64,000 nucleotides of DNA from JAPHTQ01 sp050299175 (GCA_050299175.1 JBNKVM010000028.1:10557-74556), one strand, 5' to 3'. Positions 51,706-61,255 are shown, counted from the stretch's first letter. Notes: generated from the sequence alone by a model not told the origin. A program made the numbers and translations.

Positions 51706-51723
51706 CGGCAATACGATCAGCGA

Positions 51724-51960
51724 TTAACCCTGATGGGCATTGACGTAGTCAATGGCCTGCTGAACGGTGGTGATTTTTTCCGCTTCTTCATCGGGGATTT
51801 CGGTCTCGAACTCTTCTTCCAGAGCCATTACCAGTTCCACGGTGTCGAGCGAATCGGCGCCAAGGTCATCGACAAAGGAAGCTGCATTGGTGACTTCGTC
51901 TTCCTTCACACCAAGTTGCTCTACAACGATCTTCTTGACGCGCTCTTCAACACTGCTCAT
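51724..51960 (-). CDS. acpP: acyl carrier protein AcpP
   Basis: A 78-residue acidic protein with the phosphopantetheine Ser in DDLGADSLDTVELVMALEEEF (Ser about 37). It carries acyl chains in fatty-acid synthesis. The start MSSVEERVKKI has GGAGG upstream; a longer frame to 52089 is not credible. Confidence 0.97.
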   Translation of the reverse strand: MSSVEERVKKIVVEQLGVKEDEVTNAASFVDDLGADSLDTVELVMALEEEFETEIPDEEAEKITTVQQAIDYVNAHQG

Positions 51961-52085
51961 GACGGATGTTTCCTCCCAAGAGAATAATGAAATCTTTTTT
52001 TCTGCCGCGGTATTGTAGTGAAAACCGCTGACAGATGCCACACATATACCCAGCAAAGCTAACCAACTGTTTTTACTGGATTTTA

Positions 52086-52829
52086 TCAACCCATGTACAT
52101 GCCGCCGTTGACACTGATGGTCTCACCGGTGATGTATCCGGCCTGGGGCGATGCCAGAAATGCGACCGCTGCCGCAATCTCTTCCGGGTCGCCCAGACGG
52201 CCAAGCGGGATCTGACCCAGCAGCATCTGCTTCTGCTCATCAGACAGGCCACGGGTCATATCGGTATCGATAAAGCCAGGGGCCACGGCGTTAACGGTAA
52301 TACCACGTGGACCGACTTCACGGGCCAGTGCCTTGGTGAAGCCGAGAATACCCGCCTTGGCAGCGGCGTAGTTGGTCTGCCCGGCGTTACCCATCAGGCC
52401 GACCACGGAAGCGATGCTGATGATACGACCCTTGCGCGCCTTGGTCATGGCACGGACGCAGGCTTTTGACATACGGAAGACCGACTTGAGGTTGGTCTCC
52501 ATGATCGCATCCCACTCTTCGTCCTTCATCCGCATCAATAGATTGTCGCGGGTGATACCGGCGTTGTTCACCAGGATGCCCGGTGCGGCAAATTGCTCGG
52601 TAATGCTATCCAGCACCAGATCGACCTCGGCCTGGTGGGTCACATCCAGCTTGACGCCCATGCCCTTGATACCGTTCTCTTTCAGGTAGGCACTGATCGC
52701 CTCAGCGCCGCTATCGGAGGTGGCGGTACCGACAACGGTCGCACCCGCAGCACCCAGCGCCAACGCACACGCCTTACCAATCCCCCGGCTGGCGCCGGTA
52801 ATCAGTGCAACTTCGTTTTCCAGTGACAT
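52086..52829 (-). CDS. fabG: 3-oxoacyl-ACP reductase FabG
   Basis: The 247-residue short-chain dehydrogenase reduces 3-oxoacyl-ACP with NADPH. Motifs: TGASRGIGKA (about 11-20), NNAG (about 89-92), Ser in SIASVVG, and the catalytic YAAAK (about 154-158). It lies between fabD and acpP in the conserved fab order. Confidence 0.96.
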   Translation of the reverse strand: MSLENEVALITGASRGIGKACALALGAAGATVVGTATSDSGAEAISAYLKENGIKGMGVKLDVTHQAEVDLVLDSITEQFAAPGILVNNAGITRDNLLMRMKDEEWDAIMETNLKSVFRMSKACVRAMTKARKGRIISIASVVGLMGNAGQTNYAAAKAGILGFTKALAREVGPRGITVNAVAPGFIDTDMTRGLSDEQKQMLLGQIPLGRLGDPEEIAAAVAFLASPQAGYITGETISVNGGMYMG

Positions 52830-52853
52830 GTTTCTGCTCCTGAATTCTGTGTT

Positions 52854-53777
52854 TTAGGCCAACGCACTCTCGAAGCCTGCTGGATCAAACAGGGCGACAG
52901 TATTCATCTCTTTGACGATGCGCTTGTTCAGACCGACCAGCACCTTGCCAGGACCGCATTCTATCAGGGTATCAATCCCCTCGCCCGCCATTGCCTGAAT
53001 AGTCTCGACCCAGCGTACCGGGCTATAGAGCTGGCGAACCAGGGCATCGCGGATCGCATCGGCGTCACTCGCCTTGCTGACATCGGCGTTGTTGATCACC
53101 GGGATCTGCGGGGCAGAAACATTGATGGTGGCCAGACGCTCCGCCAGCTTCTCCGCAGCGGGTTTCATCAGTTCGCAGTGAGACGGGACGCTCACCGGTA
53201 AAATCACCGCACGCTTGGCACCGGCCTCTTTCGCCAGCTCCACCGCCCGTTCAACCGCAGCAACATGACCGGCAATAACCACCTGGCCGTTGGCGTTGAA
53301 GTTCACTGCTGAAACCACCTCGCCAACTGCAGCGTGGGCGCAGACATCGACGACTTTGTCGTCATCCAGCCCCAGGATCGCCGCCATGGAACCGGTCCCG
53401 GTCGGAACGGCTTCCTGCATCAGCTTGCCCCGCTCCGCAACCAGCGCAACCGCATCGGCAAAACCGATGGCGCCCGCCGCAACCAGCGCGGTGTATTCGC
53501 CCAGGCTGTGACCGGCCATGACTGCAGGGGTAGCACCGCCCTTCTCCTGCCAGATGCGCCATACGGCAATCCCGGCGCTAAGCATGGCGGGTTGGGTAAT
53601 GTGAGTCTGGTTTAGCTCTTCGGCCGGACCCTCGGCAACGATCTTCCACAGGTCATAACCCAGCGCTTCGGAAGCCTCGGCAAAGGTCGCTTCGACCTGT
53701 GATTCAGCCACTGCCAGTTCGGCCAGCATACCTACGGACTGGGAACCCTGTCCCGGAAATACGAGTGCAAGAGACAC
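52854..53777 (-). CDS. fabD: malonyl-CoA:ACP transacylase FabD
   Basis: A 307-residue transferase with FPGQGSQSVGM at the N-terminus, nucleophilic Ser in GHSLGEYTAL (about 93) and His in SVPSHCELM (about 202). It supplies malonyl-ACP for elongation. It is 24 bases upstream of fabG. Confidence 0.96.
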   Translation of the reverse strand: MSLALVFPGQGSQSVGMLAELAVAESQVEATFAEASEALGYDLWKIVAEGPAEELNQTHITQPAMLSAGIAVWRIWQEKGGATPAVMAGHSLGEYTALVAAGAIGFADAVALVAERGKLMQEAVPTGTGSMAAILGLDDDKVVDVCAHAAVGEVVSAVNFNANGQVVIAGHVAAVERAVELAKEAGAKRAVILPVSVPSHCELMKPAAEKLAERLATINVSAPQIPVINNADVSKASDADAIRDALVRQLYSPVRWVETIQAMAGEGIDTLIECGPGKVLVGLNKRIVKEMNTVALFDPAGFESALA

Positions 53778-53864
53778 GCTACATCTCCTTTATTTACAAT
53801 TTGTTATGACTAAAACATCACAAATAACATTAAGTGATGTTTACGCCTTCAGTAGTGAAATTGG

Positions 53865-54833
53865 TTAGAACTTGATGAGTGCCGAGCCCCAGGTGAAGCC
53901 GCCACCGAAGGCTTCCAGCAACAGGGTGTCGCCGCGCTTGATGCGACCGTCGCGGACCGCTTCGTCGAAGGCCAGCGGTACCGAAGCACCGGAGGTGTTG
54001 CCATGGCGATCCACGGTAACCACCACGTTATCCAGCGACATGCTCAGCTTCTTCGCGGTGGCGTTGATAATGCGGATGTTGGCCTGGTGAGGGATCAACC
54101 AATCGATGTCGCTCTTTTGCAACGCATTGGCCTCGAGGGTCTCATCGACGATGCGGCCGAGGGTGTTGACCGCCACCTTGAACACCTCGTTACCGCGCAT
54201 CTGCATGAAAGCCGTGCCGTCCTGCAGCTTGCTGAAGTCGTTGGATACACCCGCATCGACCTTGAGCAACTCTTTATATTGACCGTCGGCGTGCAGGTGG
54301 GTGGAGAGAATACCCGGCTCATCGCTGGCCTGAATCACAACCGCCCCTGCCCCGTCACCAAAGAGGATACAGGTGCCACGATCGCTCCAGTCGGTAATGC
54401 GCGACATGGTCTCGGCGCCGACCACCAGCGCGGTTTTATGCGTCCCGCTCTTGATGAATTTGTCGGCGACACCGAGTGCGTAAACAAAGCCGGTGCAGAC
54501 TGCCTGCACATCGAAAGCCGTGGCGCCGTGATTATCCAGACGATCCTGCAACAGGCAGGCGGTGCTGGGGAAAACCTGATCCGGAGTGGTGGTGGCAACG
54601 ACGATCAGATCGATATCGTCCTTGCTGATACCGGCCATCTCGATGGCACGACGTGCCGCCTGTTCCGCCAGGTCGCAGGTGTTTTCGCCTTCGGCGGCGA
54701 TATGCCGCTCCTTGATCCCGGTACGCTCGGTGATCCAGGCGTCCGTGGTGTCGACCATCTTCTCCAGGTCGGCGTTGGTCAGAACCTTCTCCGGCAAATA
54801 ACCGCCGGTTCCAAGAATACGTGAATAGATCAA
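53865..54833 (-). CDS. fabH: 3-oxoacyl-ACP synthase III FabH
   Basis: The 322-residue enzyme starts fatty-acid synthesis from acetyl-CoA and malonyl-ACP. Cys in FDVQAVCTGFVYAL (about 113), His in PHQANIRII (about 247) and Asn in RHGNTSGASVP (about 277) form the triad. The ATG overlaps the plsX stop by four bases. Confidence 0.96.
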   Translation of the reverse strand: MIYSRILGTGGYLPEKVLTNADLEKMVDTTDAWITERTGIKERHIAAEGENTCDLAEQAARRAIEMAGISKDDIDLIVVATTTPDQVFPSTACLLQDRLDNHGATAFDVQAVCTGFVYALGVADKFIKSGTHKTALVVGAETMSRITDWSDRGTCILFGDGAGAVVIQASDEPGILSTHLHADGQYKELLKVDAGVSNDFSKLQDGTAFMQMRGNEVFKVAVNTLGRIVDETLEANALQKSDIDWLIPHQANIRIINATAKKLSMSLDNVVVTVDRHGNTSGASVPLAFDEAVRDGRIKRGDTLLLEAFGGGFTWGSALIKF

Positions 54834-55855
54834 ACTGCCTGCCTCGCTTCGATTAGTTCGCCCAGCTTCTGCTGGATTTTTTCGGGCACGTTTTTCTCCA
54901 CCTCCAACATCGCTTCCCCGATGGCGGTGGCGAATGAGAGCGCATCAGCGCTGCCATGACTCTTTATAACAATACCACGCAGTCCGACCAGACTGGCGCC
55001 GTTGTACTCACGCGGGTCGATACGGCGACGCAACGCGCGCAGCACCGGCAAGGCGATCAAACCAGCGAGCATGGTGAAGATATTGCGTTTGAATTCCTGC
55101 TTCATGAAGTGGCCGATCATCTTCGCCACCCCTTCGCTCGACTTGAGCGCAACGTTGCCGGGGAAACCATCGGCCACCACTACATCGGTGGTGCCCTTCC
55201 AGATGTCGTCACCCTCGACGAAACCGACATAGTTGAGGTCACTGGACTGCAGCATCTGCGAGGCAACCTTAATCACCTCATTGCCCTTGATCTCCTCCTC
55301 ACCGATATTGAGCAGACCGATGGTGGGCGAAGGATTGTTGTCCACCTCGCTGGTCAGTACCGAACCCATCAGCGCGAACTGGTAGAGCACCTCGGCGGAG
55401 GAATCGATATTGGCGCCCAGATCGAGTACGTGTGTGTGACCGCTGATGGTCGGCAATGCGGTGATGATGGCGGGACGGTCGATGCCGTCCAGGGTCTTGA
55501 GCACGAAACGGCCGGTGGCCATCAGCGCGCCGGTATTACCTGCGCTGACACAGGCATTGGCCTCGCCCTCTTTCACCAGATTAATGGCGACGCGCATGGA
55601 TGAATCTTTCTTGCCACGCAGTGCCGAGGACGGCAGTTCGTCCATTGCCACCACCTGTGAAGCGTGGTGAATGCGCAGCCTTTCGGAAGGTTTGCCGCCG
55701 TGCTGGGCAATTTCCTGTTGTAACAACTCTTCATCGCCGACCAGGATCAGGCGCAACCGCGAATGCTGTTTCAGTGCACGCAGTGATGCGGGCACTGTGG
55801 CATTCGGGCCGTTGTCGCCGCTCATGGCGTCAATGGCGATAACGATGTCGGTCAT
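54830..55855 (-). CDS. plsX: phosphate acyltransferase PlsX
   Basis: The 341-residue enzyme forms acyl phosphate from acyl-ACP for phospholipid synthesis. Recognised by IAIDAMSGDNGP at the N-terminus, ACVSAGNTGALMA (about 100-112) and VADGFPGNVALKSSEG (about 228-243). It lies between rpmF and fabH as in most Gammaproteobacteria. Confidence 0.95.
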   Translation of the reverse strand: MTDIVIAIDAMSGDNGPNATVPASLRALKQHSRLRLILVGDEELLQQEIAQHGGKPSERLRIHHASQVVAMDELPSSALRGKKDSSMRVAINLVKEGEANACVSAGNTGALMATGRFVLKTLDGIDRPAIITALPTISGHTHVLDLGANIDSSAEVLYQFALMGSVLTSEVDNNPSPTIGLLNIGEEEIKGNEVIKVASQMLQSSDLNYVGFVEGDDIWKGTTDVVVADGFPGNVALKSSEGVAKMIGHFMKQEFKRNIFTMLAGLIALPVLRALRRRIDPREYNGASLVGLRGIVIKSHGSADALSFATAIGEAMLEVEKNVPEKIQQKLGELIEARQAV

Positions 55856-55876
55856 ATTCGTCCCCCAAACGAAATA

Positions 55877-55905
55877 CCGGCCCGTGATACAGGATCACGG
55901 GCCGG
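55877..55905 (-). terminator. hairpin between rpmF and plsX
   Basis: A perfect 12-bp stem, CCGGCCCGTGAT-ACAGG-ATCACGGGCCGG, stands 30 bases after rpmF and 21 before plsX. Only a weak T-run (TATTTCGTTT) follows, so it may act as attenuator or mRNA stabiliser. Confidence 0.65.
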
Positions 55906-55935
55906 CAGATGTGCGACAACGCAATGCGGCAAGGG

Positions 55936-56115
55936 TTATTCGCCCTTGACGTTAACTACCTTGCGGCCACGGTAGAAACCATCGGGGCTGACGTGATGAC
56001 GCAGGTGAGTTTCACCAGTAGTCGGTTCCACGGACAGCGCGGAGGCTGTCAGTGCGTCGTGGGAACGGCGCATGCCACGCTTGGATGGGGTCTTTCTGTT
56101 TTGCTGTACAGCCAT
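55936..56115 (-). CDS. rpmF: 50S ribosomal protein L32
   Basis: A 59-residue basic protein starting MAVQQNRKTPSKRGMRRSHD, the standard L32 beginning, and ending GFYRGRKVVNVKGE. The Cys-type zinc motif of some L32 proteins is absent. It sits 16 bases after yceD and before plsX, its usual place. Confidence 0.96.
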   Translation of the reverse strand: MAVQQNRKTPSKRGMRRSHDALTASALSVEPTTGETHLRHHVSPDGFYRGRKVVNVKGE

Positions 56116-56131
56116 GGTCTAAAACCTCGGT

Positions 56132-56659
56132 TCAATGTTTTCGATCAGTCTTCAATCCAGCCAGGCTGGCAAACGGGTTATCCCGCTCACTGCCTTCCTG
56201 TTCCGTTTCCGCCTCGCCGCTTTCCAGGCGGGCGTCGCACTCATCCGCGGGATGGCGCGGCACGATGGGCAGGGCAAGCAACATCTCGTCCTCAATCACA
56301 TCGCGCAAAAAAAGCGGTTTACCATCGAGCAACAACGGCTCGTAGTGGGACGGCAATGCGTCCGCTTCGGTTTCGCTGCGCACCAGACCGAGTGCAAACT
56401 CGTTGTCGATGTGCTGGCGCATCGTATCCAGGCAGCGCTGGCAGAGCAGACTGACATCCGCCTCTATTCGCCCGCGCATCACCCGAATCCCCTCGGCATC
56501 GGTGCCGAATTCAAGGGAAACCGTGACGCTTCCGTCACTGTCCTGGAGCGCTTCAGCAAGTCGTGGCATCTCTGCCAGTGGCACCTCGCCCTGAAACAAA
56601 CGCCTCGTCTCCGCCATGCGGATAGGGTCGATGTGAACAGGAAGGCGCTCCCCAGACAT
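56132..56659 (-). CDS. yceD: YceD/DUF177 family protein (rRNA accumulation protein)
   Basis: A 175-residue acidic protein with the DUF177 core GRIEADVSLLCQRCLDTM (about 62-79), where the CxxC pair is typical. YceD is needed for normal 23S rRNA accumulation in E. coli and is encoded before rpmF. I start at the ATG giving MSGERLPVHIDP; a GTG 24 codons upstream is also open and no start has a strong ribosome-binding site. Confidence 0.9.
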   Translation of the reverse strand: MSGERLPVHIDPIRMAETRRLFQGEVPLAEMPRLAEALQDSDGSVTVSLEFGTDAEGIRVMRGRIEADVSLLCQRCLDTMRQHIDNEFALGLVRSETEADALPSHYEPLLLDGKPLFLRDVIEDEMLLALPIVPRHPADECDARLESGEAETEQEGSERDNPFASLAGLKTDRKH

Positions 56660-56876
56660 AGGCGCGCAATCATACCCGCGAGTGCCCGACCTGTCAAAGA
56701 AATCTCCAGTAAAATCGGGCTGTTCCGTCACATTTCGGGGTTTCCCAGAAACCTTGTCAGAAAACGGTTTATCTTGACAAATGGGCTGCTTGGCATTTAG
56801 CTACACACCCTACCGACTCATTGCGGGTCCCAAAACGCGGTTCCCGCACCTCAAAAAGCAAGACAGGCCAAGGTAA

Positions 56877-58295
56877 ATGATTAAAAAGATTCTCATCGCC
56901 AACCGCGGCGAGATCGCGGTGCGTATCGTACGCGCCTGCCACGAGATGGGGATACGCTCGGTGGCGGTCTATTCCGAGGCCGACCGACATGGATTGCACG
57001 TCAAAAAGGCCGATGAGGCCTACAGCCTCGGACCGGAAACCGTCACCGGCTACCTCAACGCCCACCGTCTGGTAAACCTGGCGGTGGCCACCGGTTGCGA
57101 TGCCCTCCACCCCGGTTACGGCTTCCTCTCCGAAAGCCCAGAACTGGCGGCGATCTGCCAGCGTCGCGGCATCCGTTTCATCGGCCCATCCTCCGAGGTC
57201 ATTCGCCGCATGGGCGACAAGACCGCGGCACGTTCGGCGATGATCGAAGCAGGAGTGCCCGTTACCCCGGGTAGCGAAGGCAGCCTGAAAGACCTCAACG
57301 AGGCGATCAAAGTGGCTGCCAAGATCGGCTATCCGATCATGCTCAAGGCCACCTCCGGCGGTGGCGGTCGCGGTATTCGACGCTGCGCCAACGAGGCCGA
57401 ACTGCGCAAGAACTACGAACGGGTGATATCCGAGGCGACCAAGGCCTTCGGCAGCGCCGAAGTGTTCATGGAGAAGTGCATCGACAACCCGCGCCATATT
57501 GAGGTGCAGGTGCTGGCCGACAGCCACGGCAACGTCATCCACCTCAACGAGCGCGACTGCTCCATCCAGCGTCGTCACCAGAAGCTGATCGAGATCGCCC
57601 CATCGCCGCAGCTGACCCAGCCGCAGCGCGAGTACATCGGTAACCTTGCGGTCAAGGCTGCTGCCGCGGTCGGTTACGAAAACGCGGGCACCGTCGAATT
57701 CCTGCTCGACCATGACGACACCGTCTACTTCATGGAGATGAATACCCGCCTTCAGGTGGAACACCCGATCTCCGAGGAGACCACCGGGGTAGACATCGTA
57801 CAGGAGCAGATCCGCATCGCCGCGGGGGAGCAGCTCTCTATCTCCGGTCGCAATCTCGCTCCACGCGGTTTCGCTATGGAGTTCCGCATTAACGCCGAGG
57901 ACCCGCAGAACGGTTTCCTCCCCAGCTTTGGCCGTATTACCCGCTATTACGCGCCGGGCGGTCCGGGGGTACGCACCGACGGGGCGATCTACACCGGTTA
58001 TGAGATCCCGCCCTACTACGACTCCATGTGTGCCAAACTGATCGTCTGGGCGCCCACCTGGGAAGGCCTGCTGGCCCGCGCTTCACGCGCACTGGACGAC
58101 ATCAGCGTCAACGGGATCAAGACTACCATCCCGTACTACAAGGAGATCCTCAAATCCGAGGAATTCCGCAAGGGACGCTTTGATACCAGTTTCGTCGACC
58201 AACACCCTGAACTGGTGCAGTACCACCTGCGCCGCTCAACCAGCGAACTGGCCGCCGTGATCGGCGCTGCCATCGCTGCCTCCATGGGAATGTAA
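56877..58295 (+). CDS. biotin carboxylase subunit (PycA/AccC type)
   Basis: The 472-residue ATP-grasp enzyme carboxylates biotin. Motifs: KILIANRGEIAVRI at the N-terminus, the glycine-rich loop KATSGGGGRGIR (about 159-170), HIEVQVLAD, ERDCSIQRRHQKLIEIAPS and EMNTRLQVEHPI (about 288-299). Because an OadA-type carboxyltransferase follows after 11 bases, it is more likely the A subunit of a two-subunit pyruvate carboxylase than the AccC of acetyl-CoA carboxylase. It sits between yceD and maf, an insertion into a usually tight neighbourhood. Confidence 0.9.
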   Translation: MIKKILIANRGEIAVRIVRACHEMGIRSVAVYSEADRHGLHVKKADEAYSLGPETVTGYLNAHRLVNLAVATGCDALHPGYGFLSESPELAAICQRRGIRFIGPSSEVIRRMGDKTAARSAMIEAGVPVTPGSEGSLKDLNEAIKVAAKIGYPIMLKATSGGGGRGIRRCANEAELRKNYERVISEATKAFGSAEVFMEKCIDNPRHIEVQVLADSHGNVIHLNERDCSIQRRHQKLIEIAPSPQLTQPQREYIGNLAVKAAAAVGYENAGTVEFLLDHDDTVYFMEMNTRLQVEHPISEETTGVDIVQEQIRIAAGEQLSISGRNLAPRGFAMEFRINAEDPQNGFLPSFGRITRYYAPGGPGVRTDGAIYTGYEIPPYYDSMCAKLIVWAPTWEGLLARASRALDDISVNGIKTTIPYYKEILKSEEFRKGRFDTSFVDQHPELVQYHLRRSTSELAAVIGAAIAASMGM

Positions 58296-58306
58296 AGGAA
58301 CAAGCA

Positions 58307-60130
58307 ATGCCGAAGGTAAACATTACAGAAACCGTACTGCGTGATGGCCACCAGTCTCTCATCGCCACCCGCATGCGCACCGAAGATATGCTGCCGATCT
58401 GCGACAAGCTGGACGCTATCGGCTACTGGTCGCTGGAAGTCTGGGGCGGCGCCACCTTCGACTCCTGTATCCGCTTTTTGAAGGAAGATCCGTGGGAGCG
58501 TCTGCGCCAACTGCGCAAGGCCCTGCCCAACACCCGCCTGCAGATGCTGATGCGCGGCCAGAACCTGCTTGGCTATCGCCACTACTCCGATGACGTGGTA
58601 CGCGCCGTCGTACAGAAGGCTGCTGACAACGGCATCGACGTATTCCGCATCTTCGATGCCCTCAACGACATCCGTAACCTGGAAACCTCCATCGAGGCGG
58701 TCAAGGCAGCGGGCAAACATGCCCAGGGCGCTATCAGCTACACCACCAGTCCGGTCCACAGCACCGAAACCTTCGTCACCATGGCGAAGCAGTTCGAGGA
58801 GATGGGTTGCGAGAGCGTGGTGGTCAAGGACATGGCAGGCCTGCTCACCCCTTACGCGGCGGCCGAGCTGTTCCGTGGCCTGAGTCAGGCGGTTTCCATT
58901 CCGCTGCACCTGCATAGCCACGCCACCTCCGGCCTCTCCGAAATGTGCTTCCTCAAGGCAGTAGAAAACGGCTGTAGCGGTTTCGATACCGCCATCTCCG
59001 CCTTCGCTGGCGGCACCAGCCACCCGGCCACCGAGAGTATCGTCGCCGCCTTCAAAGGCACCCATAACGATACCGACCTCGACCTGGCCAAGTTGCAGGA
59101 AGTCGGTTTCTACTTCAACGAAGTGCGCAAGAAATACCACCAGTTCGAGAGCGACTACACCGGCGTCGATACCCGTGTGCAGCTCAATCAGGTACCGGGC
59201 GGCATGATCTCCAACCTGGCCAACCAGCTGCGTGAACAGGGTGCGCTGAAACGTATTAATGAAGTGCTGGAAGAGATCCCGCGCGTACGTGAAGACCTCG
59301 GCTATCCGCCGCTGGTCACCCCCACCTCGCAGATCGTCGGCACCCAGGCGGTACTCAACGTGATCACTGGTACCCGTTACCAGAGCATCACCAACGAAGT
59401 GAAGTTCTACCTGCAGGGTCGTTACGGTCAGGCACCGGGTGAGGTCAACGCACTGGTACGACAAAAGGCGATCGGCAACGAAGATGTCATCACTCAACGT
59501 CCGGCGGATCTGCTGCCCGACGAAATGCACCGCCTGCAAACCGAGATCGGTGAACTGGCCAAAAGCGATGAAGATGTTCTGACTTACGCCATGTTCCCGG
59601 AAGTGGGTCGCGAATATCTGCAGGCCCGCGCCGACGGCAATCTGGTTCCCGAACCGCTGGAACCGATCCCGACCGAGAACGCCAAGATCGAAGGAACACC
59701 GACCGAGTTCAAGGTCACCCTGCACGGCGACACCTACCACATCAAGGTCACCGGCAGTGGCCATAAAGATCAACACAGCCGTCCGTTCTACGTCACCGTC
59801 GACGGTGTACCGGAAGAAGTCGGCATCGAAGTGCTGCAGGAACTCTACACCGAGCACGACAAAAACGGCGGCTCACGTCCGGTACCGTCTGAAAGCCAGC
59901 GTCCGCGTGCCAGCAAACAGGGACACGTCACCACCTCCATGCCCGCCAGCGTCGTCGAAGTACTGGTGGAAGAAGGTCAGACCGTCGAAGCTGGTGCGCC
60001 ACTGTTGGTGACCGAAGCGATGAAAATGGAAGCAGAAATCCAGGCACCGATCGCCGGCACCATCAAAGCGATCCACGTTGCCAAAGGCGACCGGGTTAAC
60101 CCTGACGAAGCGTTGATTGAAATCGAATAA
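58307..60130 (+). CDS. oadA: carboxyltransferase subunit with biotinyl domain (PycB/OadA type)
   Basis: The 607-residue protein has a TIM-barrel carboxyltransferase domain (metal-binding Asp in TVLRDGHQS and His in LHLHSHATSG), a conserved carboxylase domain (about 310-460), a linker, and a C-terminal biotinyl domain with biotin Lys in VTEAMKMEAEIQ (Lys about 573). Subunits beta and gamma of the sodium pump decarboxylase are not nearby, so anaplerotic pyruvate carboxylation is favoured over oxaloacetate decarboxylation. It forms an operon with the biotin carboxylase. Confidence 0.92.
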   Translation: MPKVNITETVLRDGHQSLIATRMRTEDMLPICDKLDAIGYWSLEVWGGATFDSCIRFLKEDPWERLRQLRKALPNTRLQMLMRGQNLLGYRHYSDDVVRAVVQKAADNGIDVFRIFDALNDIRNLETSIEAVKAAGKHAQGAISYTTSPVHSTETFVTMAKQFEEMGCESVVVKDMAGLLTPYAAAELFRGLSQAVSIPLHLHSHATSGLSEMCFLKAVENGCSGFDTAISAFAGGTSHPATESIVAAFKGTHNDTDLDLAKLQEVGFYFNEVRKKYHQFESDYTGVDTRVQLNQVPGGMISNLANQLREQGALKRINEVLEEIPRVREDLGYPPLVTPTSQIVGTQAVLNVITGTRYQSITNEVKFYLQGRYGQAPGEVNALVRQKAIGNEDVITQRPADLLPDEMHRLQTEIGELAKSDEDVLTYAMFPEVGREYLQARADGNLVPEPLEPIPTENAKIEGTPTEFKVTLHGDTYHIKVTGSGHKDQHSRPFYVTVDGVPEEVGIEVLQELYTEHDKNGGSRPVPSESQRPRASKQGHVTTSMPASVVEVLVEEGQTVEAGAPLLVTEAMKMEAEIQAPIAGTIKAIHVAKGDRVNPDEALIEIE

Positions 60131-60137
60131 AACCGGA

Positions 60138-60174
60138 TTCACCGCAAAGGCGTATTCTGCGTCTTTGCGGTGAA
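60138..60174 (+). terminator. hairpin after the carboxylase operon
   Basis: TTCACCGCAAAG and CTTTGCGGTGAA form a perfect 12-bp stem, with further pairing GCG/TGCG inside. It is 7 bases after the oadA stop; no T-run follows, so it resembles a REP-like element as much as a terminator. Confidence 0.6.
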
Positions 60175-60192
60175 ATCAAAACGGATATCACC

Positions 60193-60771
60193 ATGCCTAC
60201 ACTGGTACTCGCCTCCACCTCCCCCTTCCGCAAGGCCCTGCTGGAAAAACTCCACCTGGAATTCGTTACCGATTCACCGGACATCGACGAATCCCGCCAC
60301 GAAGGCGAAACCCCGGAACAACTAGTCGCCCGCCTCGCCAGCGAAAAAGCCAGAGCGGTTGCAGCGCGTCACCCAAACAGTTTGATCATCGGCTCCGATC
60401 AGGTTGCGGTAAACGGCGAAGCCATTCTCGGCAAACCGGGCAACCACGAAAACGCCATGCAACAACTGCGTAACGCCTCTGGCAAACGCATCACCTTCTA
60501 CACCGGCCTCTGCCTCTACAACAGCGAAACCGGAAACGAACAAACCATCGTCGAACCGTTCCATGTCTACTTCCGTCAACTCACCGATGAACAGATCGAC
60601 AACTACCTGAAGGCAGAACAACCCTACAACTGCGCAGGCAGCTTCAAGTCCGAAGCACTGGGGATTGCATTATTTGAGAAACTGGAAGGCGACGATCCCA
60701 ATTCACTGATTGGGTTGCCGTTGATACGATTGACTCAGATGTTGGAAAACGAAGGTGTGAATATCATTTAA
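60193..60771 (+). CDS. yceF: Maf-family 7-methyl-GTP pyrophosphatase (YceF type)
   Basis: A 192-residue nucleotide pyrophosphatase that hydrolyses modified NTPs. LVLASTSPFRKALLEKL (about 4-20) is the Maf signature; SDQVAVNG (about 69-76) and the FHVYFRQLTDEQI segment follow the YceF subgroup, whose members act on m7GTP. In other Gammaproteobacteria it lies next to yceD; here the carboxylase genes separate them. Confidence 0.93.
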   Translation: MPTLVLASTSPFRKALLEKLHLEFVTDSPDIDESRHEGETPEQLVARLASEKARAVAARHPNSLIIGSDQVAVNGEAILGKPGNHENAMQQLRNASGKRITFYTGLCLYNSETGNEQTIVEPFHVYFRQLTDEQIDNYLKAEQPYNCAGSFKSEALGIALFEKLEGDDPNSLIGLPLIRLTQMLENEGVNII

Positions 60772-60824
60772 CTACACCAGCACACTAGTCTTTTTAGTGT
60801 CGCTTCGCGACGGATAACGGCATT

Positions 60825-61080
60825 TGAAAGCGGGGTCTCGCCCCCGCGGGCGAGGTACTTTCTTATGGCGATAAGAAAGTACCCAAAGAAACGCTCCCGA
60901 AATTCTCGCCCCTTCTGGGTTCCCTGCGTTGCTCATTCCGGTCGGGCGTTGCAGACAGGCCGTCCATGGCCTGACTGCAACGTTGCGTACTTCCTGTGCG
61001 CAACCCTAAAGGGCTATTCCTCCCTCCACTGCGCTACTCGGCGGAATTGACGGACCTGAAAACCGCTTCGTTGTAACGAA
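60825..61080. repeat. intergenic repeat-like element with a perfect hairpin
   Basis: This GC-rich stretch includes GTACTTTCTTAT-GGCG-ATAAGAAAGTAC (60855-60882, perfect 12-bp stem) followed by CCAAAGAAACGC. Text of the type GAAAGTACCCAAAGAAACGC is common between genes in proteobacterial genomes. No credible gene is visible between maf and 61256; the rest (61081-61255) is featureless to me. Confidence 0.5.
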
Positions 61081-61255
61081 TAGCGAATTCCCACAATTGA
61101 GCCCTCCTCACTCACGTGCTATAACCGCAAAACACAACAGGGAGAATGACTATGAACAATGGAATCTGCCCACATAACCGGAAATGCCATGCACTAGGGA
61201 TTCCGCCCACCACATTCTCTTTGATATCCATCCAACATACTGTTAACACGCAAAG

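Noticed and set aside
58136..59857. 573-codon open frame antisense to the OadA-type gene
   Set aside because: It mirrors a strongly biased, fully conserved enzyme frame; the protein is low in plausible domain structure and has no ribosome-binding site. The same holds for other long antisense frames at 56769-57764, 15557-16645 and 5203-6087.
60865..61050. 61-codon open frame in the intergenic repeat
   Set aside because: It starts within the perfect hairpin and follows repeat text, with no ribosome-binding site; such frames are typical misannotations of this repeat type.
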